64,000 nucleotides of DNA from Myotis daubentonii (GCF_963259705.1 NC_081847.1:75645469-75709468), one strand, 5' to 3'. Positions 32,622-45,003 are shown, numbered from the stretch's first letter. The notes: generated from the letters alone by a model not told the origin. Made by a program: numbers and translations.

Positions 32622-32833
32622 TTTAAAAATATATTTTTATTGACTTCAGAGAGGAAAGGAGAGGGAGAGATAGAAACATCAATGATGAGAGAGAATCATT
32701 CATTGGCTGCCTCCTGCATGCCCCCTACCAGGGATTGAGCCTGCAACCTAGACATGTGCCCTTGACTGGAATTGAACCCCGGACCCTTCAGTCCACAGGC
32801 CGACTCTCTATCCACTGAGCTATACCAGCTAGG
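32622..32833 (-). mobile_element. VES SINE, antisense
   Basis: Full-length. Target duplication CTGGGGTTCC(C)TTTT on both sides (about 32608-32621 and 32835-32849). Minus-strand head AGCCCTAGCTGGTATAGCTC. Confidence 0.93.
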
Positions 32834-33499
32834 GCTGGGGTTCCCTTTTGATTTCTATCTTGGGGAACCTGAGAACCCTAATGCCAATATTAAAGAGATG
32901 CACTCTATGGAGGTGAAATCTTGCACATTTGATCATTTCGTTATCCATGTATTGAATTTTTAGTGAACACCTAACATATGCCTGGTGGTGTGCTGGGGAC
33001 TAGGAGTCAAGCCCTGATCCTGGTGCTCAGAGGGCTCTGGTCTGGAGCAGTGACAAGCATCAGAACATATCTGACCATCTTTTGACTTAAATTCACAAAG
33101 AAGAGAGATTAGTTGGAGAGCACCTTGGTGCTAAGACACATGTCCTAGAAATTATTTTCCTGAATAAATTCACTAAGTTACATTTTGACCTCTTCCACTT
33201 GCAGGAATTTATAATTTTCCAAGGCTATAAGTTCATGTTTTCTTAAACAGATTGATCTTTTGTTAAGAAAACAAGAATAAATAAATGGTATAATCATTTA
33301 ACTCCATCAGAGGTAACAAAACTCTATGCAGCCAGATGCTAAGTACCGTATATTTCACCATCTGTACATCAGCCTTTGTAGTTGAAAGACAAAAGGCAGT
33401 GACCCCTGGCCTCCTCTATAGGCTCAGTGACATCCTGCCTGATCGCCAAGGGCCTGATTGTGGCTCCCTGGATGGATTACGGCAATAACATACCCAGTC
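32834..33499. other. Intergenic
   Basis: No gene. About 32945-33060 (GTGAACACCTAACATATGCC, GTGTGCTGGGGACTAGGAGT) looks like an old L2/L3-type tail. Confidence 0.4.
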
Positions 33500-33690
33500 A
33501 TGGGTTATTGGGTAGTGAGTGCTTATTATATTTTAACACTTTATCCTTTTTAAACCTCTCAGCAACTCTGTAAGATAGAACTACTACTACTCCTTTTTTA
33601 CAGATGAGAAAACTGAAGCATCAAGAATTAAGTAACTTGCCAAGGTCCCACCTTGCTAGCAAGTAGCAGATCCGGGTCTTGAACATAAGT
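33500..33690 (-). mobile_element. MIR SINE, antisense
   Basis: Contains TTTTACAGATGAGAAAACTG and AAGTAACTTGCCAAGGTCCC, the reverse complement of the MIR core. Confidence 0.85.
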
Positions 33691-34569
33691 GATCTGGTTT
33701 TTGTCTTTCACCACTTTAGACCTGACCTGGCAATAGCATGCTTGAAAGACTGTTTTATCTCCTTTCCTTTCCTCCTACTCTATGTCCCCCTCAGCCCAGC
33801 AGCGATTTCGGTGGTGACTGGCCTTATGTTCTTTTTGCTTTTAGAAGATTGGAAATACTTTTACCACATCTCTCTACTTCTTGTTTGGTTTATCTTTTCT
33901 AAAGCTGAAAACAAACAAGAGAGAGCCCGACCTACGCCCTCAGGCGGCTTCTGAATGAGAGCCTTCCAGAACTGGGGGCTAGCACTTAGCTGATACCAGC
34001 CCAGATCCAGGCTGCCAGTGACTCCGGGGAGAATCTGAGAGGCTGACGGGCACTCCTGTCCCAGGCCCTGGCAGCAGCCCTGACTGCCACAGCAGTCACT
34101 ACTGGCTGAGTGAGTGAAGGACTGAATCCAAGACACAGAGAACAACCTCACCTGCCAGTTCAGTACCGGTCTTAGTGAGAGAATTAAAAAGAAAAAAAGA
34201 TGATGAAGAAGAGAAAAACCTGGAGGGAGCTCTTGCTACCTAGATAGGGTCCTGAACTCCTCCTCTCCCTTCCTTTCCTCCTCCCTTTATGAGGACCCAT
34301 CCCCCCACCTCCTCTCCTTCCCAGCCCTATACCTCCCTCCTCTCCCCCTTTCCCTTCACCCACTGATCTCCTTTTCCTCTGGTAAGGTCCAACCTGTATG
34401 ACTGCCTCCTAATTCAGATTAGTTTTCCTGCGTTACCATGGCAACCCACTGCTACTAAGGTGGTTCAGAGTCACTTCTCCCCTGTATTTTTAATAGGAAA
34501 GCTGCATTCTACACCTTGTCCTTCATCACTTACCACTGTCAGTGTGAGCAAAACTCCCACTCCAGGTTC
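33691..34569. other. Intergenic unique sequence
   Basis: Pyrimidine-rich around 34257-34380. No gene or repeat recognised. Confidence 0.45.
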
Positions 34570-34577
34570 TCTTATAT

Positions 34578-34792
34578 CAGCCGTGGGCAAACTACAGCCC
34601 GCCGGCCGGATCCAGCCCGTTTGAAATGAATAAAACTAAAAAAAAAAAAAGACCGTACCCTTTTATGTAATGATGTTTACTTTGAATTTATATTAGTTCA
34701 CACAAACACTCCATCCATGCTTTTGTTCTGGCCCTCCAGTCCAGTTTAAGAACCCATTGTGGCCCTCGAGTCAAAAAGTTTGCCCACCCCTG
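34578..34792. mobile_element. hAT MITE, 215 bp (GTGGGCAAAC ends)
   Basis: Inverted ends CAGCCGTGGGCAAACTAC and GTTTGCCCACCCCTG. Perfect 8-bp target duplication TCTTATAT at 34570-34577 and 34793-34800. Non-coding, with an internal A-run. Confidence 0.92.
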
Positions 34793-34829
34793 TCTTATAT
34801 CCTTAAATGTGTTTTTGTTTTGTTTTTGT

Positions 34830-35090
34830 TAATCTTCACTTAAGGATATTTTTTCCACTGATTTTTAGAGAGTGTAAGGGAGGGAGGAAGGGAGGGAGAA
34901 GAAAAGAAAGAGAGAAAGAGAAACATCGATGTGCGAGAGACACATCAATTGGTGGCCTCCTGCATGCACCCTGAGTAGGCTGGGGATCGAACCAGCAACC
35001 CAGATGTGTGCCCTTGACTGGGAATCAAACCCATGACTCCTTTGGTGTATCAGCCAACACTCTAGTCACCGAGCAACACTGGCCAGAGCC
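34830..35090 (-). mobile_element. tRNA-derived bat SINE, antisense (older)
   Basis: Antisense SINE with TTAATCTTCACTTAAGGATA at the tail, GAGAAACATCGATGTGCGAG, GGGGATCGAACCAGCAACCC (reverse box B) and CACTGGCCAGAGC at the head. Confidence 0.88.
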
Positions 35091-35699
35091 TTAAATGTGT
35101 TAAAACAGCCATATCTCTTTTAAACTATTTTGATCTATTTTGAATAATTTTAGATATAATGTCATCACTTTAGTTAATTCCAAATATATTAGGACAGCTT
35201 TCTCCATGGAGTGTACCTGTCCTATTTAGTGAGGGGTTAGGCAAGTTGAATTTGTACTTATGCAGAGAGGCCCTGACAGCAGCTGAACTGTGACTACTGA
35301 GGAGGAAAATGTTTCAGGTGGGACCATTAGTTCCCCAGGAGCAAACCAGAAACCTGCCCCAGGGAACCGGCCACATGGGTCAGGCAGGAGCTTGTGAAAA
35401 CTCCTTCCATAAGACACCCAGAACGCAGCATCCCCTCCAGGCCCTGGCTGAGCAGAAGGTCACAAATCCTATGTGTCCTCTTGGGGTTGATTATCTTTAT
35501 CGTTGTGAGTTGTCGAGATTTTCCTGCTTTTTCATTTGGGGCATCTTAAATATTGTTTTGAGACTCTGGGTCTTCTTTAATTCCTAGGGAGAGTATTGAT
35601 TTTGTTTGTTTGTTTGTTTCAGCAGGCAATGGCTACCTTCAGTGAGTTGTGCTTTTATGTCAGCTCAGTTTTCAGTTTAGGGGGTTTAAAAAAATTTTT
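35091..35699. other. Intergenic unique sequence
   Basis: No gene or named repeat; a (TTTG)n run lies at about 35602-35619. Confidence 0.45.
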
Positions 35700-35915
35700 T
35701 ATCTTCACCCAAGGATATGTTTTTATTGACTTTAGAAAGAGAGGAAGGGGAAGAGAGAAACATTGATGTGAGAAACATTGATCAGTTGCCTCTCATATGT
35801 GCCCCAACCAGGGATTGAACCCACAACCTAGGTATGTGCCCTGACTAGGAATCAAAATGAAAACCTTTTGGTGTACGAGGCAATGCTCCTATCAACTGAG
35901 CCACCCAGTCAGGGT
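35700..35915 (-). mobile_element. tRNA-derived bat SINE, antisense
   Basis: Tail ATCTTCACCCAAGGATATGT, then GAAACATTGATGTGAGAAAC, CAGGGATTGAACCCACAACC and the head GAGCCACCCAGTCAGGG. Confidence 0.88.
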
Positions 35916-36939
35916 AGTTTTTCCAGTTTTTAAAGTGCTATTCAGATGTTTTATGAACCTACCTTCCAGTGGCCAGCCTGAGATCTGGGCTATAGTTTAA
36001 TCCTCAAAGCTTTTGCTATGCTGTCTAGGGTCAGATCTATGAATCTGTAGCTCAGGAATGAACCAAGGTGTTCACATGTAACTTTATTGTATTGCTCTTT
36101 GAGTTTCCTTTATACCATGATCACTGTGACATTTTCTGGCCCTGGGGACCTGTTCTAGCCTGCTGGCTAGAAAGCTGAAGCTGCAGTTTCCTACTCTGTG
36201 GCATATTGCTGTGTCTATCTCCAAAGCCAGGCAGGTGGAGGACAGACAGAGATAAAAAAAAGGAATGCAAATTCTCCATACCTCTTGGACCATAGTCTCT
36301 TTGGTCAGAGAGAAGGGTTCCCTTCCCTCAGAGTTTTAGGTGCCTGTTCAGCTTCTGCTGACATTGCTGTCACTACCACTGCCATAGGGCTGCCTGGAAG
36401 GTTAGGTGAAGAGAATGGAAATAACTGAAAACAAGAAGTTCCTCTATTCTTTCCGATGTTTGTGGTTCCCCTTTCCATTCTCAGACCAGAAAGAGAGTGT
36501 TTCTCTTGGAGTTCTTTCTCTCCACCCCCGGAGCACAGTTCTGGGTTTCAGTCTCATTTTGATTATAGACCCTGGGGGGGACATTGTAAGGGGGGGGGGG
36601 GGAAACATGGGAAATTCACCCATGAATCAATCTTATTTGGACTTTTGGCTTTCCTCTCCAATCTTCCTGCTACCATCCCTCTTCCCCCCCCCCCCCCCCC
36701 CACTCTAAAGTCCTTAATAGCACCTTCAGATATTTTGGCTGTCATTTTTAGTCAAAAATGGGAAGAACAGGGTAAAGGGTACTTATGCCATTTTCATCGA
36801 AACCAGAATGAGTAATGGCTTTTGATATATATGAATTTACTTACAAAGGTATTATGCTAAGTGAAAAGAGCCAATCTCAAAAGTTTACATGGTGCACGAG
36901 TCCATTAATACGGCATCTGGAAAAGGCAACACTATAAGG
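35916..36939. other. Intergenic with homopolymer runs
   Basis: G-run at about 36590-36602 and C-run at about 36685-36701. No gene recognised; open frames of 100-119 codons run through these homopolymers and are not credible. Confidence 0.45.
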
Positions 36940-38265
36940 AGGTATATTCGTTTTCTATTGCTTCATAATAAAGTTCCACAAACTTAGTAGCTTAAAACAA
37001 TACACATGGCTAGGATCTCACAAGCTACAATCAATGTGTCAGCCAGGCTGCTCTCATCTGAAGGCTCAACCAGGGAAGAATCTCATCCAAGTTGTTGGCA
37101 GAATTCATTTGCAGCTCTATGATTGAGTGCCTGGCTTCTTACTGGCTATTGGCTGGAGGCCAGCCTCAGGTTCTAGAGGGCTGCCCAGTTTTCTGCCACA
37201 TGGCCTTTTCCTAGGCAGTTTCACACAATTGTTTGCTTCTTCCAGGCCAGCAGGAGAGTATCTGCTAGGTCTAGAGGCCTGGTGCATGAAATTCATACAC
37301 AGGTAGGGTCCCTAGGCCTGGCTGGTGATCAGGGCCGATCGAGGCCTTCCTTCCCCTGACTGCTGGCTGCTGGCTGGGGCCTTCCTTTGTTCCGTATCGC
37401 CCCTGGTGGTCAGCACATGTCATATCGAGTGGTCGGACTCCCGGTCAAACTCCTGAGGGGACAATTTGCATATTGGCCTTTTATTATATAGGATAGTCTA
37501 ATCAGTCGACTGACCTTTGCTATGTAACACAACCTACCCAAGAAAGTGACACTGTATACGTTGGCCATATTCTGTTGGCTAGAAGTCACAGGTCATGCCC
37601 ACACCCAAGATGGAGAAGATGATTTAGGGTGTAACACCAGAGGACAAAGGTCATGAGGACCTTGTTAAATTTATACCTACCAGGAGAAGAGAGAAGTGGT
37701 TGCAAGAAGTTAGGGGTAAGGGAAGATTTGACTACAAAGGAGCAGCCGAGCACATTCTCCGGGATGATGGAACTATTTGTATTATGATTGTTTCGGTGGT
37801 TATATGAATCTGTACATGTGTTAAAACTCATAGAACTGTATACACTTGCACACAACAATTTTAATGGCTATAAATCTAAGAAATAAAGATGGATGAATGT
37901 CTATTTTTCTCACAGTTCTGGAATCTGAAAGCCCAGGGTCAAGGTGTCAGCAGGATTGGTTCCTTCGAAGGGTCATAAAGAAAGATCTGTCCCAGGCCAC
38001 TCCTTGGTTGGTATATATGGTTGTTTCCTTCCAGTGTCTTCACATCATCTTCCCTCTGTTGGTGTTTATATCCAAATCTTCCTTTTCTTCCAAGGACACC
38101 AGTAGTATTGGATTAGAGCCCACACTAATGACCTCTTTTAACTTAATTACCTCCATAAAGTAATTTTTACTCTAAATACAGCCATATTCTGAGGTACTGG
38201 GAGTTAGGACTTTAATATGAATTTTGGGAGGATATGAATTTTGGGAATTTTAGTCGATGACACTG
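36940..38265 (+). mobile_element. Ancient interspersed repeats, interrupted by a Helitron
   Basis: Recognisable common eutherian repeat text at 36940-37265 (CGTTTTCTATTGCTTCATAA, AACTTAGTAGCTTAAAACAA) and 37895-38265 (TCAAGGTGTCAGCAGGATTG, AGGACACCAGTAGTATTGGA, TTCTGAGGTACTGGGAGTTA). Family not named with confidence. A Helitron occupies 37271-37493. Confidence 0.55.
37271..37493 (-). mobile_element. HeliBat Helitron, antisense, 223 bp
   Basis: Reverse copy. CTAGAGGCCTGGTGCATGAA is the reversed 3' end with its hairpin. The other end, TTTTATTATATAGGA, reverses to TCCTATATAATAAAA. Inserted inside the old repeat at 36940-38265. Confidence 0.9.
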
Positions 38266-39429
38266 ATCTGGTACAGTGCCTGGAAAAACAGGGCCCAATA
38301 ACTGCTCATTAAATGTATCAAAGACTGTTAGAAGACAGCAGCTGGACAGCAAGACTGCTGCCTGAACCCTCCACTCTCCTTAATGTCTTCTTGCTATAGT
38401 TTTAGTGATGGAAGTCCTTTTTCTCTAGTGGGGGAGGGGGCGGGGGCTGAGTTTGTGGCTGTGGAGAGATAGTTAGCAGAGAAACAATGCAAGACAGACC
38501 AGCCTAGAGTTGGGTTTTATGGCCACCACAGGTCTGGCAGACTCTGTTATAAGCCCTGATTTATTGGAGCATAGTTAGAAGTAAGACAATCAGATAAGTA
38601 TGAGTACATTGCCCCAGGCAGGGTCCACTGGGACCTGGCAGGCTGGGCATTCCTCAGATAGGGTGCGTCCTCCAGCCACAATTTTCACTTAACCTCAAAG
38701 TAATGAGTACTCAGAACTCAGGCCCTCAAAAGTAAGGGGGAGACACGAGTTTTCATTAACAGATGGGAACTCCATTGAAATGTTTAAAAGCCAAGAAGGC
38801 CTCTTTAATTCAGCTTTACACATTAATAACCAAAATGAAACAAGAGCACATCTAATAAAAAATGCAAAATAAAATCCTTTTGGTCTCAAATATATTTAAC
38901 TACTTAACTATAGATCCATTTATTCCTATGATTTCTGCCTACGATGTAAAAGAATGAGAGAAAATTAACCAATTCAAAGTTGTTGAATATATGACCTAGT
39001 TTTAATTTCTATCTAAAGCCTCAAAATGAGGCAATTACAGAAACAGTAAACATTTAGGATAAATGCTGTTTTGCCAGGCTATTCTTTCCTTCTAATTTCT
39101 GGCTTTCAAATTTTAAAAAGGCATTTTAATATTTTGAGATAATTTTTCCTAATTATAAAGGTAATACATGTTCATTGAAGAAAGTTTTAAAGACACAGAA
39201 AAACATAAAGAAAACACATAATCCCACCCTCAGAAAGACCCATTATTAACCTTCCAGTGTATTTTCTTCCAGTCTTTCATTTACATGTTTAAGGTAATGT
39301 TGCAATTATTCTCTATATAGTATTTTGATTCTGACTTGGCATCATACCAATCTTTTCTGCATGGTATTAAAATTCCTTGTAAACATCATTTTTTCTTATT
39401 TACTTCTTTAAAAAATACTTCTTTTGGGG
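38266..39429. other. Intergenic, AT-rich
   Basis: No gene recognised. Part of 39115-39430 may be the 5' continuation of the antisense L1 that follows. Confidence 0.4.
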
Positions 39430-40480
39430 GGTGTTTCTTATATTCAGTGAGTACACAAAACTTAAGGGTACAGATTGATGAGCTTTGGCATAGGTATACA
39501 CCCACATAACCACCATCCAGATGTATAAATAAATATTTGCAAACTTCAGAAGGCTCCCTTTTGCCCCCTCCAGTTTTGCCTATTCTTGAGCTTGATTTCA
39601 GAGGAGCCATATCGCAAGTGCTTTTTCATAGCTGACTTCCTTCACTAAATATTAGCTCTATGAGATTTATCCACATTTTTGAGTGTTCCAGTATCTCATT
39701 GTATCAACACTTATTTTTATTATGGAGAGGCATATGTGTGTGTGCTTTTTAATTTGGGGCTATTATGAGTAAAGCTACTAGCATTTTTGTACCTCTTTTC
39801 AGACATAAGCATGCATGTCTGTTGGGTATATATCCAAGAGTAGATTTGCTTAATTATCTGATAAATCTATGTTTAACTTTGGTAGATATTGCCAAATCAT
39901 TATGCAAAGTGGTAATCAATTTACCCTCCCACCAGCATCATATGAAAGTTCCAGTTATTCCCGTTCTCAGCAATATTTGGTATTGTCGATCTTTTCATTT
40001 GAATAATTCTCCTGAGTATGTAGTGGTTTCCCATTGTGGTTTTAGTTTGCATTTTCCTGGTGACTAAAGATGTTGAGCAACTTTTCAACTTGGATATCCT
40101 TTTTGTGAAGTGTCTATTTGGATCTTTTGACTATTTTTCTATGGGTTGTCTACCTTCTTCTTATTTATTTGTAGTTCTTGATGTTATATCCTGGACACAG
40201 GTCTCCCATCTGTAGTTGCTGTTTCACTTTCTTAATGGTGTATTTTTTATGAATGAGCATTCTTAATTTTAATGAAGTTCAATATATTCATCTTTTCTTT
40301 TCTGGTTTGAGCTTTTTGTGTCCTGTTTTTAAAAACCTTGGGTCATGAAGATAGTCTCCTAAAACATTTTTAATGAGTGCATACTATTTTAATAAGTGTA
40401 CCATTTTCTATTTTTAGATATTTAGGTTGTACCCTATTTTTTACTATTGTAAATAAAATACTGATACTTTTTGTTATGTA
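39430..40480 (-). mobile_element. L1M fragment, antisense
   Basis: Antisense old L1: GAGTACACAAAACTTAAGGG, CACTAAATATTAGCTCTATG, TCTGTTGGGTATATATCCAA, GATATTGCCAAATCATTATG and CACCAGCATCATATGAAAGT. Confidence 0.82.
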
Positions 40481-40481
40481 T

Positions 40482-40980
40482 TCATGTGGGTCAGTGTTTT
40501 CACATATGTTCTCATAAGAACTATCAAGCAGGGAACATTTTCATTCCTATTTCATAGAAGGATAAAGGGAGGCTGAGAGAAGTTAAGTAACTTCCCAAAG
40601 TCATATGAATATTATTATACAGTGGGGCCTTGACTTACAAGTGTCCCGACTAACGAGTTTTTCGAGATACGAGCCGTCTCTCGGCCGATTTTTTGCTTTG
40701 AGTTGCGAGCTAAAATTCGGGTTACGAGCCAGCTTCAGATACCCCACCGCTAGTTGGCGCAGCGAACGTCACAGCGAACGCCACAACATCAGCCCAGCAT
40801 CACGTGTTTCACTCGTTCACTTTTTGATTTGACATATGAGTAATTTGAGTTACGAGCTCGGTCACGGAACGAATTAAACTCGTAAGTCAAGGCCCCACTG
40901 TATAGTGACAGAGCTGGAATTTCAGTTTCAAACTCTGACTGCAGAGCCAAGTTTATAAACCACCTCATTATCTACTCTTA
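40482..40980 (-). mobile_element. MIR SINE, antisense, split by a DNA transposon
   Basis: MIR text lies on both sides of the 281-bp element at 40620-40900: TTCATAGAAGGATAAAGGGA and AGTTAAGTAACTTCCCAAAG before it, then GTGACAGAGCTGGAATTTCA after it. Confidence 0.8.
40620..40900 (+). mobile_element. Tigger/pogo-like MITE, 281 bp (copy 1)
   Basis: Terminal inverted repeats CAGTGGGGCCTTGACTTAC ... GTAAGTCAAGGCCCCACTG with TA on each side (40618-40619, 40901-40902), as for Tc1/mariner-Tigger elements. The interior is itself partly palindromic (ACGAG/CTCGT repeats). Same element in the opposite orientation at 53503-53783. Confidence 0.9.
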
Positions 40981-41049
40981 AAATGATTATCTCCTCAAGA
41001 TAAATTCCTAGAAATGAAATTTACTGGGTTGAAAGGTAAGACCATGTAA

Positions 41050-41190
41050 ATACTCAATGATCGGCGACCTCATGCATGCCCCATGCTGGGGATGGAGCCC
41101 ACGACTGGGCCATGTGCCATGACCAGGAACTCAACCTTGACCTCCTGATTCATAGGTCAACACCCAACCACTGAGCCATGCTGGCCGGGT
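41050..41190 (-). mobile_element. tRNA-derived bat SINE, antisense, truncated
   Basis: CATGCATGCCCCATGCTGGG, ACTCAACCTTGACCTCCTGA and the head CACTGAGCCATGCTGGCCGG. The A-rich tail is lost. Confidence 0.85.
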
Positions 41191-42109
41191 GAGGTATACT
41201 CAGAGTAATGGTTACTGTGATTTTTCTTAAGTTTCCAGTTTTTGGAGGTTAAGTCTGGACCAGTCACTTTACATACATGTTTTTTTCTCATTAAAAACCC
41301 ACAACCATCCTGCTCTTAGCATTTATAAATGCACAAATAGGGTCAGAAAGAAAAAGGAGTTTGCCCAAAGGCATATGGCTAAAAAGAAGCAGACTCAAAA
41401 CACCACCTAATTCCTGTGCTTTTCAGCTGTTCCCACCTGCCAGCTTGGTAGGTGTAATAGAAAGCTTCTGCTGGCTCCTTTCTCCAGCCTGTCCCTTCTG
41501 TCCCCCTGCTGTGTGTCCTCCCCTTTCTCTCCCTGCTCCCTTTCCTCCCCCCTCACCAGGCAACCCAAGTCAACCAGCTCCCTGGCTTTCAGAGCTCAGC
41601 CAAAGGGGAGGGACCAGCAAGAGATTAGAATGAGGAAGGAAGAGTGTGAATTCCAGGTATTTTTTCTCCTCCCTATGTACCTCCTGACAGAAAGTCTCAG
41701 TTCCTGCCTGGAGCTCTCTCCTCACAGCCAGGTTCTGACAATTAAGCTCTCCTTTTGTCCCTTTAGTGGAGTGATGTGCCTGCTGATTCTAGCCAGAATT
41801 CTAGATTCTTTGTAGTTTAATTGGGACCTTGGCTGAAAGAATCACCTGAATGATAGCAAGTTTCAACACTGTCCCATCAACTCACCAATACATCAACTAC
41901 TTCAGCTGAATTCTTCTTCCAGGTGTGTACTCGGTCCACCCACCCCAGGCAAGGGAGTGGCCCTCTCCCTGCAGGTGCTTGTCTCTCCTATTTGGTTACT
42001 GTGCAACTTGGGCTCTCCAATTGGCTTCAGAAAAGCTTTGACTTTGAAGTTAGTTAGCCTCTTCTTGTTTTAAGAACAAGAGTGATGCTCCTTCCAGCCC
42101 TCTACATCC
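41191..42109. other. Intergenic; weak MIR
   Basis: About 41280-41400 has weak antisense MIR character (AGGAGTTTGCCCAAAGGCAT). Pyrimidine-rich about 41470-41560. No gene. Confidence 0.4.
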
Positions 42110-42420
42110 TGGATGGAACAAATGTTTTATTCTGACATAGCTTCAGTTTTTCAGAAACGTTGCAATTATATGATGCAGAAAACTCTTTTGTACTCTTAAC
42201 ATTTGGTGACATTTGTTTTGTTATTCTCTATCTAGCTATTTCTATTCTGAATCATTTGAGAGTAGGCCACATGCCTCTTGCCCCTTTACCCGTTAATTTT
42301 TTGGTGTTGATTTCCTAAGAATAGGGTTATTTTCTTATATAATTACTGTAGCTATCGAGTTCAGGATATTTAATATTAGCACAATACCTTTATCTAATCT
42401 ATAGTACATATCACAACTCT
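42110..42420 (-). mobile_element. L1M fragment, antisense
   Basis: GAACAAATGTTTTATTCTGA, ACTCTTTTGTACTCTTAACA, ATCATTTGAGAGTAGGCCAC and TTCCTAAGAATAGGGTTATT match the antisense of an old L1 segment. Confidence 0.65.
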
Positions 42421-42507
42421 GTCTGCTATAGCAGCCCTTGTGAGAGAGGCAAGACATTTGGCCTAGATCTTTTCCCCCTCAATCTCTCAGATGAAATAGA
42501 AGCCTTA

Positions 42508-42508
<1 letters not shown>

Positions 42509-42557
<49 letters not shown>
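42509..42557. repeat. (TG)n microsatellite
   Basis: About 24 TG units, uninterrupted. Confidence 0.95.
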
Positions 42558-42559
<2 letters not shown>

Positions 42560-43081
42560 TGGGGGAAGGGGATGAAGACAACAAGCACTGCTTCCTTAGG
42601 GCATTGTGAAAACCCACTACCGCTGGGAAAGAAATCCCTGCCTGGGGAGGGACAGGATTGTGCAGAGCCCACAACTGCAGCTGGAAAAGGCCAGGTGGAA
42701 AACTGGGAAAGCTCTTCACCTCACCCCTATACCAGAGACATGGTGCATGCCTAAATCTGAGGCTCAATGCCCCCCACTACCACAGTAAAGGTTTTAAATA
42801 ATAAGTAGCAGAATATTAGGAGAGGAATAGGAGAGAAATGAAATGGTCAACTGACCTAAAGCTCAGGATTGAACAGATATTGCTCTGATAAACCAACCCT
42901 CATCCTAAACACAAAGTGTCCTTACTGGAAATTGAAGCTTTGGTACACCGAAGGTAACTATAGTCACAGTTCACCTCAAACCCAGTCCAATGTCTATGTA
43001 TGTTACTTCCAACCCCCGCACTAACGCTAGCTCACGGATCTAAGAAACTCAGAAAACACCAAGCTAGATACATACCAAAAC

Positions 43082-43084
<3 letters not shown>

Positions 43085-43134
<50 letters not shown>
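43085..43134. repeat. (GA)n microsatellite
   Basis: About 24 GA units, uninterrupted. Confidence 0.95.
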
Positions 43135-43138
<4 letters not shown>

Positions 43139-43139
43139 T

Positions 43140-43560
43140 AGCATATTCAAACAAAAGAAAGAGGAAATCTTAAAGTCAACATTACATACAGAAGAACAAA
43201 AATAAGTTTTAAAGCAGATTTCTCATAAGATAATGGAGTGACAGCTTTAAAGTGCTGAAAGAGAAAGCTTTCAACCCAGAATCCTATACTCAGCAAGAAT
43301 ATCTTTATTAGAAGTGGGAGAAAAAGAAAAGAAAGAAATACTTTCTCAGATAACATGCACTGCAGAAATTCATTGCCAGCAGAACTACTCTACAAGACAC
43401 ATTAAAGGTAGTTCTTCAAGCCAAGCAAATACAACAGACAGAAACTTGGATCTACACAAATAAAGCAAAATAGTAGTAATGTATTTATTATATGTTTAAA
43501 GTATATGTAAAACAAAACATGTGACAAAATAACGTAAAGGGTGGGAGGAAAAACATGAAA
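43140..43560 (+). mobile_element. L1 fragment, sense
   Basis: AACCCAGAATCCTATACTCA, TTCTCAGATAACATGCACTG, ATTCATTGCCAGCAGAACTA and GAAACTTGGATCTACACAAA are standard L1 text. Confidence 0.7.
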
Positions 43561-43579
43561 ATATATATATACTAGTATA

Positions 43580-43795
43580 CTAGAGGCCCGATGCACGAAA
43601 TTCATGCAAGAGTAGGCTTCCTTCCCCCTACTGCCGGCACTGGCATCCCTCTGGAACCCAGAACCTGGGCTTCCCTTCAGCCACCGGCAGGCCCCAGGAC
43701 CCAGGCTTCGCTGCGGCCCCAGCTTTGTCCGGAAGGATGTCCAGAATGATGTCTGGTCTAATTAGCATAGTACCCTTTTATTATATATATATATA
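43580..43795 (-). mobile_element. HeliBat Helitron, antisense
   Basis: CTAGAGGCCCGATGCACGAA with its hairpin mate ATTCATGCA, preceded by A (43579). The 5' end runs into TTTTATTATATATATATA, so its exact limit is blurred by AT repeat expansion. GC-rich interior. Confidence 0.9.
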
Positions 43796-43834
43796 TTTTT
43801 TTTTTTCAACCACTACATTTTTTTAAGTCTTCAT

Positions 43835-44042
43835 CTAAGGATATGTTTTTTATTGATTTTAGAAAGAGAGGAAGGGGGAAAGAGAGAGAGAGAACCATCA
43901 ATCTGAAAGAGAAACATTGATTGGTTGCCTCCCATGCACACCTCCAGGGATCGAACCTGCAACCTAGGTATGTGCCCTGACTGGAAATCGAATCCACAAC
44001 CTTTTGGTGTATCAGATGGTGCTCCAACCAATTGAGCCACCT
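43835..44042 (-). mobile_element. tRNA-derived bat SINE, antisense
   Basis: TTCATCTAAGGATATGTTTT tail side, GAAACATTGATTGGTTGCCT, CAGGGATCGAACCTGCAACC and the head CAACCAATTGAGCCACCTAG. Confidence 0.88.
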
Positions 44043-44785
44043 AGAATTTTTATTAGAAGATCTTGGATTCTTATGTTGATCCTCTATTTTTCTCATATTA
44101 TTTCTCCTACATTTCTGATTTCCATCTTTTTAATTTACCTTCTTGGAGATTTTTTCAATTTTATCTTCTATGCAGTCTATTACATTTTTATATTATAGTT
44201 ATACCATATTTTAAATTTATAAATGCCCTTTCTTGTTCCCTGATTATTCCTTTTTTATAGACTCCTGTTTTTATTTCAGAGTGAGATGTCCTCTTCTAAC
44301 TTTTTGAGAATGTTATTTTTGTTTAAGCTTCTACAGTTTCCTTTATTGTCTCTGTTTTCTCTGGGTTCCTTTCCTCCCCTCCTATTTGTTTTGCAATCTG
44401 ACTTTCATGAGACCTTCCTTGACTGGAAGGGACTATTTCTATTTAAGAGCTAACTAAAACTTCAGAGTCCTGGAAAGATGGGCTTTATTATAGAGTGCCG
44501 TTGGCCTTTCTGTGGGTTACTTTCAACATTTTCTAGAAATTTCTAGACCCCTTTTCTTTGAACCATTCAGGTTGTCCAGAAGTGACTCCATCAATAAGCA
44601 TGAAGGAGAGGAGTGGTGACAAACCCAACCCATACGAAAAGAATGGCGTTGGAAGGGGGGACATGCAATAACAGGATTATTGGAATCAAAGAACATGGTG
44701 GAGTGAATGGTAGAGGGTAGGAATTTCTTCAACCCAAATAAAGTGATAAAAGTTGGGAAAAGTTAGTATAAAAACTGGGGTATGG
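44043..44785. other. Intergenic, AT-rich; possible old LINE
   Basis: About 44043-44430 has the texture of an antisense LINE fragment but cannot be named. The remainder is unremarkable. Confidence 0.35.
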
Positions 44786-44909
44786 CCAGGCTGGCATGGC
44801 TCAGTGGTTGAGGGTCGACCTATGAACCAGGAGGTCACAGTTCCATTCCCAGTCAGGTCACATGCCTGGTTGCAGGCTCAGTCTCCAGTAGGCAGCCGAT
44901 CAATTGATG

Positions 44910-44961
<52 letters not shown>

Positions 44962-45003
44962 CCTTCCTTTTTGAAATCAATAAAAATGTATTAAAAACAA
45001 AAC
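44786..45003 (+). mobile_element. VES-type SINE with expanded (TC)n
   Basis: CCAGGCTGGCATGGCTCAGT head, CTATGAACCAGGAGGTCACA, then a (TC)n of about 22 units (44912-44958) and AATCAATAAAAATGTATT. Target duplication AAAACTGGGG(T/C)ATGG on both sides. Confidence 0.92.

Noticed and set aside
40605..40832. Similar 60-75 codon peptides at 40605-40832 (+) and 53571-53762 (-) that look conserved
   Set aside because: Similarity comes from two copies of the same non-coding 281-bp MITE.
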